DNA of 64,000 nt from Chlorogloeopsis sp038404745 (lineage in GTDB: Bacteria; Cyanobacteriota; Cyanobacteriia; Cyanobacteriales; Nostocaceae): NCBI RefSeq assembly GCF_038404745.2, contig NZ_JAYKTT020000017.1:124001-188000 (forward strand). The letters are read 5' to 3'. The stretch's first letter is position 1, and every line of letters begins with the position of its first letter. The notes under the pieces are model-generated. The model did no database searches. It was given only the letters and a program-made list of their open reading frames with translations, and was not told where the DNA came from. Made by a program: the position numbers and the translations under genes. Positions 6,904 to 15,747 of this stretch are shown in pieces.

Positions 6904-9042
6904 ATGGAACTGATATCACAAGTTCTGATTATTGAACCTAGTACCCGTGTTTTTGTCCAAGAACCCATTCTTCCCTTTGCCATTCTCTTAGTGGTTATTT
7001 TAGTTGTACCAATTCTGTTTGAGCGGCTACGAGTACCGGGATTAGTAGGTTTAGTGTTATCAGGGGTAGTTTTTGGCCCTTCTGGATGGCATATATTTCA
7101 TATCAATTCGCCAATATTAAACCTGTTAGCAAATATTGGGTTAATCTACTTAATGTTTGTAGCAGGTCTAGAAATTAACCTGGAGCAATTTCGCGATCAG
7201 CAGAAATGGCAAGCTTTAGGTTTTAGTAGCTTGACCTTCGGTGTACCTTTGGTAGTGGGAATTTTAATTGGCCGGAGCTTTGATTTTGACTGGATTGCTA
7301 CAATCATCATTGGCTCGACCTTAGCTTCCTACACTCTTTTGGCATATCCCTTAATTAATCGTCTCGGAATAATCAACAACGAGGCAGTGAGTGTAGTCGT
7401 TAGAGCTACTATTTTTACCCATCTAGGTGCATTACTGGTATTAGCCTTATGTCTAGCAGTTAATACCAAAAACTTAGGCTTTTGGCAGATCTTTCCTTCA
7501 CTGAATTCATTAGCTATTTATACATTCGTCGTTTTAGTTGGTTGCAATTGGGCAGGTAAAGAATTTTTGCGGCGATCGGGAGAAGATGAGGGCAATCAGT
7601 TTTTGTTTGTGCTGCTTTCTGTATTTTTCGCTGTTATAAGTGCGCAATTATTTGGCGTAGAAAGAATTGTCGGAGCATTTTTAGCAGGTTTAGCTGTAAA
7701 TGAAGTAGTCGGTGAAGGGCCGGTAAAAGATAAAGTGGTCTTTGCTGGGAGTGTGCTGTTCATCCCTATTTTCTTTGTTTACCTTGGCTTGCTCATTGAC
7801 CTGCCCAGCTTGATTAATAACATCGCTACACTTGAGTTAACTTTTTTAATGATTGTGGGTTTAATAGCCAGTAAATTTATCGCAGCTTTATTGACAAGAC
7901 TGGTTTACCACTACAACTGGCAAGAAATGTTAACTATGTGGTCGCTTTCACTACCTCAGGTTGGCGTGACATTAGCTGCAACTTTAGTAGGTTACCAGAG
8001 TGGGTTGCTATCAGGAATGGTCTTAGACAGCGCCATTATACTCATGGTTTTTACATCAACTTTAGGACCATTCATGACCAGTCAGTTTGCTGTTAGTTTG
8101 CCTTCCTCACCAACTAGACAACAACCTGCACCAGTGCCACCTGAAAATAATTCTGAAAAAACAGACAAAAAGCCGTCTACTATCATCGTACCAGTTTACA
8201 ATCCGCAGACACAGCAATACTTAATTGAAATGGCGGCATTATTAGCTGATCAAGCTAATGGCAGAATTATGCCTTTAGCAATTGCCACTGCCACAGCTCA
8301 CATGGATGCACCCCAATTAGAAACCTCTTTACAAAAGAGTGAAAGGTTACTCACAAAAGCTACAGCACTAAGTCGAGTATTGGGTGTAAAAGCAGAGCCA
8401 CTATTGCGTATCGATGATGCTTTTGCACAAGGAATCAGCAGAGCCGCACGCGAACATAAGGCTAATTTAATTGTTATGGGTTGGGGTAAACGCACTGGGT
8501 TAAGAGCGCGGTTATTTGGTAATGTCATTGATGGCGTGCTCTGGGCATCTCACTGTCCAGTTGCAGTTACACGTCTAGTGGACTCACCAAAAAAAATACA
8601 GCGTATCTTAGTGCCAGTAGAAAACCTCATCGCACCAACATTACAACCCGTACAATTTGCTCAAATTCTGGCAGAAGCAAATCAAGCACAAGTAACTGTG
8701 TTAAATGTGTGTGATCGCCGTACTAGTTCTAGCAAAATATCATGGCGGCGATCGCAACTTTCTTTACTGGTGTCAAAGTTAACTTTGCCTAATCCACCAG
8801 AAATACAAATCATCGCTCATGAAAATGTTGCCCAGGCAATTTTGCAAGCAGCACGATTATATGATTTAGTTGTACTGCCTTTTGTACGTAATCGTACTAG
8901 TCCGGGTGGATTAGCGATAAGTGATGTCACAACTCAGTTAGCTAGTCAATTGACCTGCTCTATTGTCATGTTTGGAGAACCACAACACAGCCCATCTACA
9001 GCTTTATTAACAGGTGTACCTAACTCGACAGCAGTTGTTTAA
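6904..9042 (+). CDS. CPA2-type cation:proton antiporter with C-terminal USP domains
   Basis: The 712-residue protein has an N-terminal Na/H-exchanger domain of about 12 membrane segments (residues 25-395), with the family segments ERLRVPGLVGLVLSGVVFGPS and GLIYLMFVAGLEINL. After a Pro-rich linker (about 400-425) come two universal-stress-like domains (about 428-555 and 568-690). The first carries an ATP-loop-like GWGKRTGLRARLFGNVIDG. Unusually, the TM5/6 position normally holding an acidic ND or DD pair reads RATIFTHLG (residues 167-175). Transport of Na+ or K+ against H+ in the plasma or thylakoid membrane is inferred from family only. It stands alone in its orientation before the nucleotide-sugar genes. 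Confidence 0.88.
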   Translation: MELISQVLIIEPSTRVFVQEPILPFAILLVVILVVPILFERLRVPGLVGLVLSGVVFGPSGWHIFHINSPILNLLANIGLIYLMFVAGLEINLEQFRDQQKWQALGFSSLTFGVPLVVGILIGRSFDFDWIATIIIGSTLASYTLLAYPLINRLGIINNEAVSVVVRATIFTHLGALLVLALCLAVNTKNLGFWQIFPSLNSLAIYTFVVLVGCNWAGKEFLRRSGEDEGNQFLFVLLSVFFAVISAQLFGVERIVGAFLAGLAVNEVVGEGPVKDKVVFAGSVLFIPIFFVYLGLLIDLPSLINNIATLELTFLMIVGLIASKFIAALLTRLVYHYNWQEMLTMWSLSLPQVGVTLAATLVGYQSGLLSGMVLDSAIILMVFTSTLGPFMTSQFAVSLPSSPTRQQPAPVPPENNSEKTDKKPSTIIVPVYNPQTQQYLIEMAALLADQANGRIMPLAIATATAHMDAPQLETSLQKSERLLTKATALSRVLGVKAEPLLRIDDAFAQGISRAAREHKANLIVMGWGKRTGLRARLFGNVIDGVLWASHCPVAVTRLVDSPKKIQRILVPVENLIAPTLQPVQFAQILAEANQAQVTVLNVCDRRTSSSKISWRRSQLSLLVSKLTLPNPPEIQIIAHENVAQAILQAARLYDLVVLPFVRNRTSPGGLAISDVTTQLASQLTCSIVMFGEPQHSPSTALLTGVPNSTAVV

Positions 9043-9567
9043 AAGACGGTAGGTAGATAGCGTTAGTAGCTAATTTTTTAATTACTGAACGACGTCCTCA
9101 CTAGCCTAAGCATTTGAGCGATTTGACGAGAAAAATATTTAGAATTTTCTTACTCACAAAGATTTCTATGAATTTAAGAAATTTTTACTGATACACAATT
9201 TAGTTGATATATGTGAAACTGTGATTGGCAAATTGATTAGTAGCAAAATTTTGAGATTTAGCATTATTATTTATTTAAATTAAAAAGATTAATTGAATAA
9301 TTTTAATTTTTTTAAAGATTTAGTAAAAGTTTATGTAAATCTTAATATTTCCAAAAGATATTTGATAATTTTCTTAAATAATTGTTTAATTACTAAAAAA
9401 TTACGTATAAACAACAAAACTTGTCTACGAAAAAATATTGACTAATATTGACTAATATTATCTAGTTGTCTCAATCACAATACCTGTGCTGTTTTTATAC
9501 CATTAGTGGTAAATCTAAGCACAAGTTCTAGTTCTGGCTAAAAATATCTGCAACTACCAAGGAAACT
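9043..9567. other. AT-rich intergenic region with 10-bp tandem repeat
   Basis: The 525-bp spacer is very AT-rich between about 9130 and 9480. Three head-to-tail 10-bp units AATATTGACT, AATATTGACT and AATATTATCT lie at 9434-9463, about 105 bp before the UDP-xylose synthase start. Each contains a TTGAC-like core, so this may be part of the promoter or a binding site. No ORF is seen. Confidence 0.5.
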
Positions 9568-10521
9568 ATGAGAATTTTGGTGACGGGCGGTGCCGGCTTT
9601 ATTGGTTCCCATCTGATCGACCGACTAATAAATGAGGGACATGAAATAATTTGCTTAGACAATTTTTATACTGGTCATAAGCGAAATATTTTGAAGTGGT
9701 TGGATCATCCTTATTTTGAACTCATCCGCCATGATATTACTGAACCAATTCGGTTAGAGGTTGATCAAATCTATCATCTAGCTTGTCCTGCATCTCCAGT
9801 ACATTACCAGTACAATCCTGTCAAAACTGTCAAAACTAACGTGATGGGAACCTTAAATATGTTGGGGTTAGCAAAGCGTGTCAAGGCTCGCTTTCTGTTG
9901 GCTTCAACTAGTGAAGTTTACGGTGATCCCGAAGTTCATCCCCAAAGTGAAGAATACAGAGGTAGTGTCAATCCGATTGGACTTCGTTCATGCTACGACG
10001 AAGGCAAACGTATTGCCGAGACATTGGCATTTGATTACTACAGGCAAAATAAAGTTGATATTAGGGTTGCTCGCATTTTTAACACTTACGGGCCTCGGAT
10101 GCTGGAAAATGATGGTCGGGTGGTAAGCAACTTTGTAGTTCAAGCTTTACGGGGTATCCCCCTGACAGTATATGGTGATGGATCGCAAACCCGTAGTTTT
10201 TGCTATGTATCAGACCTTGTGGATGGACTGATACGGTTGATGAATGGAGAATATATTGGGCCAGTGAATTTAGGAAACCCTGACGAATATACAATTCTCG
10301 AATTAGCTCAGGCTGTGCAAAACCTGATCAATCCAGATGCACAAATTAAGTATGAGCCACTGCCCGCAGACGATCCGCGCCGTCGTCGTCCCGATATTAC
10401 TAAAGCTAAAACATGGTTAAATTGGAAACCTACCGTTCCTTTACCAGAGGGGTTAAAACTGACTGTAGAAGATTTCCGCGATCGCATAACGAACACTCAA
10501 ACCTCAAAAATCAATAGTTAA
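9568..10521 (+). CDS. uxs: UDP-glucuronate decarboxylase (UDP-xylose synthase), extended SDR
   Basis: This 317-residue extended short-chain dehydrogenase converts UDP-glucuronate to UDP-xylose using bound NAD. The nucleotide-binding GGAGFIG is at residues 7-13, the STSEVYGDP segment follows, and the catalytic YxxxK is Tyr143/Lys147 in SCYDEGKR. The later YGDGSQTRSFCYVSDLVDGL and ARIFNTYGPRM segments are typical of UXS and related epimerases. A dTDP-glucose 4,6-dehydratase or epimerase is less likely because the sequence has the short UXS-like N-terminus. UDP-glucose dehydrogenase follows 100 bp downstream, making the substrate. The start ATG 9568 is preceded by AAGGAAA. Confidence 0.92.
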   Translation: MRILVTGGAGFIGSHLIDRLINEGHEIICLDNFYTGHKRNILKWLDHPYFELIRHDITEPIRLEVDQIYHLACPASPVHYQYNPVKTVKTNVMGTLNMLGLAKRVKARFLLASTSEVYGDPEVHPQSEEYRGSVNPIGLRSCYDEGKRIAETLAFDYYRQNKVDIRVARIFNTYGPRMLENDGRVVSNFVVQALRGIPLTVYGDGSQTRSFCYVSDLVDGLIRLMNGEYIGPVNLGNPDEYTILELAQAVQNLINPDAQIKYEPLPADDPRRRRPDITKAKTWLNWKPTVPLPEGLKLTVEDFRDRITNTQTSKINS

Positions 10522-10623
10522 AAATACTCATGCAACAGTTAAACTAACTCATAACTTTTAGCTGTAGACTGCTGAAAACTTCTTTTTTAAATTTAACCCC
10601 AACAAAGCAAGGAATTGAAAAAA

Positions 10624-12015
10624 ATGCGTGTTTGCGTTATTGGTACTGGTTACGTGGGCTTGGTGACGGGTGCTTGCTTGGCTCACATCGGACATGATGT
10701 TATTTGTGTAGATAACAACGAAGAAAAAGTAAAGTTGATGAAGGCTGGGCAGTCACCGATTTTTGAACCGGGACTCTCGGAAATTATGCAAGCTGCTATT
10801 CAAGCTGGTAAAATCCAATTTACGACCGATCTTGGTGCAGGAGTCAGTCATGGCGATATTCTCTTTATTGCTGTAGGAACCCCGCCACTGCCCACAGGTG
10901 AAAGTGATACCCGTTACGTCGAAGCTGTTGCCCGTGGAATTGGTGCCAATTTAAACGGTGGCTACAAAGTGATCGTAAATAAATCGACAGTACCAATTGG
11001 CTCAGGTGACTGGGTGCGGATGATCGTTTTAGATGGCATCGCCGAACGCCAAAAAACTTTAGTACCCGTTGGGGGTGGGCGTACTGAAGAGAAACTGCCT
11101 GAGATTACAGCTCAGTTTGATGTAGTCAGCAATCCAGAGTTTTTGCGTGAAGGTTCGGCGGTTTACGATACTTTCAACCCCGATCGCATTGTTTTAGGTG
11201 GTAATAGTTCTCGGGCTGTTGCCATGATGCAAGAATTATATGCTCCGATTGTTGAGCGTAAATATGCTGAAGACCAGTCTCTACCACCAGTACCCGTGTT
11301 GGTAACAGACCTGAGTTCGGCAGAAATGATTAAATATGCTGCTAACGCCTTTTTGGCAACCAAGATTAGCTTTATTAATGAAGTTGCCAACATTTGCGAT
11401 CGCGTTGGTGCGGACGTTACCCAGGTAGCCAAAGGTATCGGTTTAGACTCTCGGATTGGCAACAAATTCTTAAACGCTGGTATCGGCTGGGGTGGTTCCT
11501 GCTTCCCCAAAGATGTGGCTGCTCTGATTCATACTGCCGATGACTACGGTTATGAAGCCCAGCTACTTAAATCTGCTGTCTGTGTTAACCAACGCCAGCG
11601 CTTGATTGCTGTAGAAAAACTTCAACAAGCATTGAAAATCCTCAAAGGGAAGACAGTTGGATTACTTGGTTTAACTTTCAAGCCCGATACCGATGATATG
11701 CGTGATGCTCCAGCACTCAACCTCATTGAGCAACTGAACAGACTAGGAGCCAAAGTTAAAGCATATGATCCAATTGTTTCCCAATCTGGTTTGCGTGATG
11801 GTCTAACAGGTGTACTGGTAGAAACCGATCCCGAAAGACTTGCTGATGGCTGTGATGCTTTAGTACTAGTGACTGAATGGCAGCAGTTCAACAATCTTGA
11901 CTATGGTCAGATGGCAAAATTAATGAGTCACCCTGTGATCATTGATGGTCGCAACTTCCTCGATCCTGAAAAAATGGTTAGAGCTGGCTTCCAATACATA
12001 GGCGTGGGTCGATAG
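10624..12015 (+). CDS. ugd: UDP-glucose 6-dehydrogenase
   Basis: Ugd oxidises UDP-glucose to UDP-glucuronate with two NAD+. I chose ATG 10624 (463 residues) because AAGGA lies at 10609-10613; an in-frame TTG at 10615 is the alternative. The Rossmann motif GTGYVGL starts at residue 7, KSTVPIGS and NPEFLREGSAV mark the NAD domain, and the catalytic cysteine is in GWGGSCFPKD. The C-terminal UDP-binding domain has GLTFKPDTDDMRDAPA. With the upstream decarboxylase it would supply UDP-glucuronate and UDP-xylose for exopolysaccharide or sheath sugars. The two genes run in the same direction 102 bp apart. Confidence 0.96.
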   Translation: MRVCVIGTGYVGLVTGACLAHIGHDVICVDNNEEKVKLMKAGQSPIFEPGLSEIMQAAIQAGKIQFTTDLGAGVSHGDILFIAVGTPPLPTGESDTRYVEAVARGIGANLNGGYKVIVNKSTVPIGSGDWVRMIVLDGIAERQKTLVPVGGGRTEEKLPEITAQFDVVSNPEFLREGSAVYDTFNPDRIVLGGNSSRAVAMMQELYAPIVERKYAEDQSLPPVPVLVTDLSSAEMIKYAANAFLATKISFINEVANICDRVGADVTQVAKGIGLDSRIGNKFLNAGIGWGGSCFPKDVAALIHTADDYGYEAQLLKSAVCVNQRQRLIAVEKLQQALKILKGKTVGLLGLTFKPDTDDMRDAPALNLIEQLNRLGAKVKAYDPIVSQSGLRDGLTGVLVETDPERLADGCDALVLVTEWQQFNNLDYGQMAKLMSHPVIIDGRNFLDPEKMVRAGFQYIGVGR

Positions 12016-12037
12016 AAATTCAAAAACCTCACAAATA

Positions 12038-12066
12038 CTCGTTACCAGGTTGAACCTGGTAACGAG
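12038..12066. repeat. Interspersed palindrome (CGTTACCAGGTT family), copy 1
   Basis: Two 14-bp arms pair perfectly around a single G: CTCGTTACCAGGTT (12038-12051) and AACCTGGTAACGAG (12053-12066). A second, imperfect copy is at 41655-41683. Such copies in unrelated spacers indicate a dispersed palindromic element. Here it lies between the convergent ugd and prfA genes. Confidence 0.8.
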
Positions 12067-12101
12067 AACTATAGCATTCTGGCTCTCTTCATTTCACGGC
12101 A

Positions 12102-12149
12102 ATTAAAAACCGCCTGAACATGCTCTATGTAGCAGCACAACAAGCGGTT
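12102..12149 (-). terminator. Possible intrinsic terminator 3' of prfA
   Basis: On the minus strand AACCGC (12149-12144) pairs with GCGGTT (12113-12108) and is followed by a short T-run (TTT). An inner TGCT/AGCA pair can extend the fold. It lies 29 bp past the prfA stop, at the end of the ribosomal-protein block. The loop is long, so this is a moderate call. Confidence 0.4.
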
Positions 12150-12177
12150 GTCTACAACCTAATAGAATAAATAAAAC

Positions 12178-13281
12178 CTATGATTGAGATACACCAGAAG
12201 CAGCGAGTTCTGCCAAGCGTTCCTGCTGATCTTGAGAGATACAAGCTTGAATAACTGACTCTAAATCGCCTTCCAGAATAGTGTTCAGCGAGTAGTTTTG
12301 CCCAAGACGGTGGTCTGTAACGCGGTTATCTTTATAGTTGTAGGTGCGAATTTTTTCAGAACGTGCTCCTGTACCAACCTGCGATCGCCGCATGGAAGTT
12401 ACTGCTTCCTGTTGTTCACGCAACTTCATTTCATACAATTTCGCCCGCAGGATCTGCATTGCCCGTTCTTTGTTTTGCAACTGACTGCGTTCCTCGGTAC
12501 AGAAAATCCGAATTCCAGTGGGTTTGTGCATCAAGTCAACTGCTGTTTCCACCTTGTTGACGTTTTGTCCACCAGCACCACCAGAACGAGCTGTAGTCAT
12601 TTCTATATCTTTAGGGTCAATATGGATTTCCACATCATCCACTTCTGGCATAATCGCCACGGTGGCAGTAGAAGTGTGAACCCGTCCACCAGCTTCTGTA
12701 ACTGGTACGCGCTGTACTCTATGGACACCCGCTTCAAATTTGAGCTTGCTGTAAACGTTGTCTCCCTGTATTTCCAGAATAGCCTCTTTAAAGCCACCCA
12801 TTTCAGCAAGAGATTCACTTACCAGCTTGACTCGCCAGCCCTGAGTGTCTGCGTAGCGGGAATACATTCGGACTAAATCACCAGCCCAGATACTAGCTTC
12901 ATCACCTCCAGTACCTGCACGAATTTCCAACATGATGTTTTTATCATCATTGGGATCGCGTGGTAATAATAATATCTTCAGACGAGTTTCCAGGTTGTCA
13001 ATTTTTTCTTCCAGTTCCTGAACTTCCATCGCTGCCATTTCTTGCAGTTCTGGATCGCCTTGAGATTCTTTGAGGACTTGACGCGCCCCTACTAATTCTT
13101 CTTGAGCTGTTTTCCAAATTTCATAGGTGTTGACCACTTCTTCCAAAGAAGAACGTGCCTTTGCCACTTGCTGATACTCATCCGGATTTTTGGCAGTATC
13201 AGGATCGGCAAGACGACGAGTCAATTCATTAAAAGTTTGTTCAACAGATTTAAGTTTCTCCAGTAAATACTGTTCAGCCAT
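12178..13281 (-). CDS. prfA: Peptide chain release factor 1
   Basis: RF1 reads UAA and UAG and triggers peptidyl-tRNA hydrolysis. The 367-residue length is normal. The codon-recognition PxT motif is PVT at residues 193-195 (RVPVTEAGGR), and the catalytic GGQ is at 237-239 in RSGGAGGQNVNKVETAV. The PxT tripeptide separates RF1 from RF2 (SPF). Translation starts with ATG at 13279-13281. It follows rpmE, the last ribosomal-protein gene in the block, after a 100-bp spacer; this order is common in cyanobacteria. Confidence 0.97.
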   Translation of the reverse strand: MAEQYLLEKLKSVEQTFNELTRRLADPDTAKNPDEYQQVAKARSSLEEVVNTYEIWKTAQEELVGARQVLKESQGDPELQEMAAMEVQELEEKIDNLETRLKILLLPRDPNDDKNIMLEIRAGTGGDEASIWAGDLVRMYSRYADTQGWRVKLVSESLAEMGGFKEAILEIQGDNVYSKLKFEAGVHRVQRVPVTEAGGRVHTSTATVAIMPEVDDVEIHIDPKDIEMTTARSGGAGGQNVNKVETAVDLMHKPTGIRIFCTEERSQLQNKERAMQILRAKLYEMKLREQQEAVTSMRRSQVGTGARSEKIRTYNYKDNRVTDHRLGQNYSLNTILEGDLESVIQACISQDQQERLAELAASGVSQS

Positions 13282-13381
13282 GACGAGTGCAATCGCTCCT
13301 TAAAATAACAAGTTGGCTCAAGCCTTAATGACAAGCGACCCAGCAGATGCAGGGTCGTCGTAAAATGAGGCTGCCAACCAG

Positions 13382-13621
13382 CTACTTTTTATTTTTGCCG
13401 CCAGAAGTTCGATCGTTCGTCATGCCGTATTTACGACGGAAGCGTTCAACGCGACCTTCGGTGTCAATTATCTTCTGAGTACCAGTGTAAAATGGGTGGT
13501 TTCCAGACCAAACATCTACGTGCAGTTCTGGCTTTGTAGAGCCTACGGTCATCACAACTTGACCATTGCAGTAAACTTTAGCCTCTGGATACCATTCGGG
13601 ATGAATTCCAGGTTTAGCCAT
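13382..13621 (-). CDS. rpmE: Ribosomal protein L31 (zinc-free form)
   Basis: The 79-residue protein has the L31 signature SGNHPFYTGTQKIIDTEGRVERFRRKYG. Zinc-type L31 has four cysteines; here only Cys18 (YCNGQ) remains and the second pair is replaced (VWSGNHPF), so it should not bind zinc in the canonical way. A Gly-Lys-rich tail follows. It lies between rpsI and prfA in the same orientation, with a 219-bp spacer before it that contains CTCCTAA (13711-13717) and its complement TTAGGAG (13766-13772), a possible long-loop leader hairpin. Confidence 0.95.
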   Translation of the reverse strand: MAKPGIHPEWYPEAKVYCNGQVVMTVGSTKPELHVDVWSGNHPFYTGTQKIIDTEGRVERFRRKYGMTNDRTSGGKNKK

Positions 13622-13840
13622 TGTTTTTTGTTTGTGAGTTTATTACAATTATAACTTTTGGCTTTGAGCCTAATTGATGGCAACAAATAGTTTAGCCACC
13701 AGGTGACATACTCCTAAACTGATCCAAGCATACAGTGTAGGCTTCTCGTCCAATCCGGCTATTGCTTAGGAGGTGACGAGCTTTGTTTTAAGTCCACGGA
13801 ATGCCCTACCGCAGACTATCTAAACACAATCCAAAATCGC

Positions 13841-14257
13841 TTAACGCTTGGAGTACTGAGGGGCTTTGCGGGCTTTGTGTAAACCGTACTTTTTCCGTTC
13901 TTTTGCCCGTGGATCACGGGTAAGATAGCCTTCGGTTTTCAAAGGCGAGCGGTTTTCTGGATCGAGTTGACAAAGAGCGCGAGCTACTCCCAGACGAATT
14001 GCATCTGATTGTCCAGTTAAGCCGCCACCTTCAGCCTTGACCAAAATATCATATTCATTCTCCAGACCCAAAGTTTCTAGAGGAGCTTTGATAATTCCCA
14101 GGTAATTGGGATTGAACTGGAAATACAAATCTCCAGCTTTACCATTGACGTTTAACTGGCCGCTACCTGGAATTAGGCGTACACGTGCCACAGCAGACTT
14201 ACGACGACCAGTACCCCAGTACATGGCACGACCGTCAGTATTATCGATTGCTTGCAT
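13841..14257 (-). CDS. rpsI: Ribosomal protein S9
   Basis: This 138-residue small-subunit protein has the conserved GTGRRKSAVARVRL motif near residue 16 and the invariant C-terminal tail KKYGLHKARKAPQYSKR, whose last residues reach the P-site tRNA. Its ATG overlaps the rplM stop by one base (TAATG), so the pair is translationally coupled. Confidence 0.98.
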   Translation of the reverse strand: MQAIDNTDGRAMYWGTGRRKSAVARVRLIPGSGQLNVNGKAGDLYFQFNPNYLGIIKAPLETLGLENEYDILVKAEGGGLTGQSDAIRLGVARALCQLDPENRSPLKTEGYLTRDPRAKERKKYGLHKARKAPQYSKR

Positions 14258-14718
14258 TAATCTTGTTCTCCTGGAATGGTACTAATTTTTAGTTCTTGAG
14301 GTTTTTGGGCTTGATGAGGGTGAGTCGGGCCAGCGTAAACTTTAAGCTTAGTAAATAACTGGCGTCCCAGAGTGTTTTTGGGCAGCATTCCTTTCACAGC
14401 ATGCTCAATAATCCGTTCTGGTAAACGAGCTTGCAGCTTGGCAAAAGTTTCTGTTTTCATGCCACCGGGACGACCAGAATGGCGACGATAAAGCTTTTGG
14501 CTACGCTTTTTGCCGGTTACAGCTACTTTTTCTGCATTAATGACAATTACAAAGTCGCCTGTATCTAGATGGGGTGTATATTCAGGTTTATTTTTCCCTC
14601 GTAGCACCATCGCAATTTCGCTGGCCAAACGGCCAAGACGCTGATCGGTGGCATCTACAACGTACCAGTCATGCGTGAGAGAATTACCAGGAGGAAGGTA
14701 TGTTTTGTTCAGTGTCAT
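14257..14718 (-). CDS. rplM: Ribosomal protein L13
   Basis: L13 is an early-assembly 50S protein. The sequence TYLPPGNSLTHDWYVVDAT and GDFVIVINAEKVAVTGKK are typical. I start at the Met giving MTLNKTYLPP (153 residues), matching cyanobacterial lengths of about 151. A longer frame begins 21 bases upstream inside the heptamer array and is less likely. It is coupled to rpsI. Confidence 0.96.
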   Translation of the reverse strand: MTLNKTYLPPGNSLTHDWYVVDATDQRLGRLASEIAMVLRGKNKPEYTPHLDTGDFVIVINAEKVAVTGKKRSQKLYRRHSGRPGGMKTETFAKLQARLPERIIEHAVKGMLPKNTLGRQLFTKLKVYAGPTHPHQAQKPQELKISTIPGEQD

Positions 14719-14808
14719 TTGTCGTTTGTCCTTTGTCATCTGTCTTTTATTATTGTCATTTGTCTAGTAGTCATTTGGCTTTTGTCATGACTAATGTTGA
14801 CTAATGAC
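14719..14808. repeat. STRR array (TTTGTCA / TTTGTCC heptamers) between truA and rplM
   Basis: Successive 7-bp units TTTGTCG, TTTGTCC, TTTGTCA and variants run away from the rplM start. Toward truA the array turns into ATGACTAATG-type units, the complementary sense. The array reaches the last codons of truA. Confidence 0.7.
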
Positions 14809-15621
14809 ATAGAGAGGCTGTGTATCAAACCAGACCTCTTTTGGAAAGGGAAAATCTGGATAGCCTACTCGCAAAAGGCATAGACCGTGAGAGGGTGCAG
14901 CATATTTCACCTCTTCTCGACGTTCATATTTCCAGAGGTCGGTAAAGTTAGCTAGCGATCGCTGCCCAGAACCTACCTGTACTAGCATTCCCACCAACAG
15001 CCGCACCATCCCATACAAAAATCCATCTGCCTGAATTTCAATATGAATAAATGGATCGCTACGATAACACTCTACTGCTTGCACCTCTACCCAAGAATGC
15101 TTGCGACTTGAGTTAGCCCGATGAAATGCTCCCAAGTGATGGCATCCAACCAGGGGCTTCAATGCTGCTTGCATCAATAATTCATCTAAAGATGCATGAT
15201 AATAATGCCAACAAAAGGCTTTAGTGAACAAGTTCGGTCGTTGATCGGTATATATGGTATAGCGATATCGGCGATATGCGGCACTAAAACGAGCATGCCA
15301 ACTTTGACTCACACCTGCTGATGCCCGAATCAATATATCTTTAGGTAAGTAACTGTTTAGAATTGTTGCCCATTTATGAGCTGGTATTACACTGTTGGTG
15401 TCAAAATGAGCCACTTGAGCGGCGGCGTGAACTCCAGCATCAGTACGTCCCGCACCATGTAATGTCACTGGATAGCCGAGGATATTCGCCAGTGCTGTTT
15501 CTATTTCCTCTTGTACCGTGCGATGTTGTAGTTGTCTTTGCCAGCCATGAAAATGAGTGCCCAGGTATTGGATTACCAGGGCGACTCGCTGGGTTGGTGT
15601 AGGCTGGTAGCTCTCTAACAT
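14791..15621 (-). CDS. truA: tRNA pseudouridine(38-40) synthase TruA
   Basis: TruA isomerises uridines 38-40 in the anticodon arm. The 276-residue protein has the catalytic aspartate in GRTDAGVHA (about residues 58-66), YLGTHFHGWQRQ near the N-terminus, and YRRYRYTIY and FLYGMVRLLVGMLVQVG downstream. It sits between rplQ and rplM, the standard cyanobacterial place. Confidence 0.96.
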   Translation of the reverse strand: MLESYQPTPTQRVALVIQYLGTHFHGWQRQLQHRTVQEEIETALANILGYPVTLHGAGRTDAGVHAAAQVAHFDTNSVIPAHKWATILNSYLPKDILIRASAGVSQSWHARFSAAYRRYRYTIYTDQRPNLFTKAFCWHYYHASLDELLMQAALKPLVGCHHLGAFHRANSSRKHSWVEVQAVECYRSDPFIHIEIQADGFLYGMVRLLVGMLVQVGSGQRSLANFTDLWKYERREEVKYAAPSHGLCLLRVGYPDFPFPKEVWFDTQPLYVISQH

Positions 15622-15624
15622 ACA

Positions 15625-15747
15625 ATCAATTAAAGTCTGAAGTCTGAAGTCTGAAAAAAGTATGAAGTGTGAAATATGAATTATTTAATTTGCAATTAAT
15701 TCTTTCTTCTTATTACTTCATCCTTTATCCTTCATCCTTCATCCTTC
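15625..15747. repeat. STRR arrays (AGTCTGA and TCATCCT heptamers) between rplQ and truA
   Basis: Three perfect AGTCTGA units near 15634-15654 are followed by AAGTATGAAG-like units. The rplQ-proximal half (15715-15745) repeats TCATCCT-type units of the opposite, pyrimidine-rich sense. The two arms can base-pair. Confidence 0.7.

Noticed and set aside
12298..12876. 192-codon plus-strand frame
   Set aside because: It lies wholly inside prfA on the opposite strand and is a shadow.
14719..14808. CRISPR or direct-repeat integration site
   Set aside because: Units are 7 bp, contiguous and degenerate, which is the STRR pattern.
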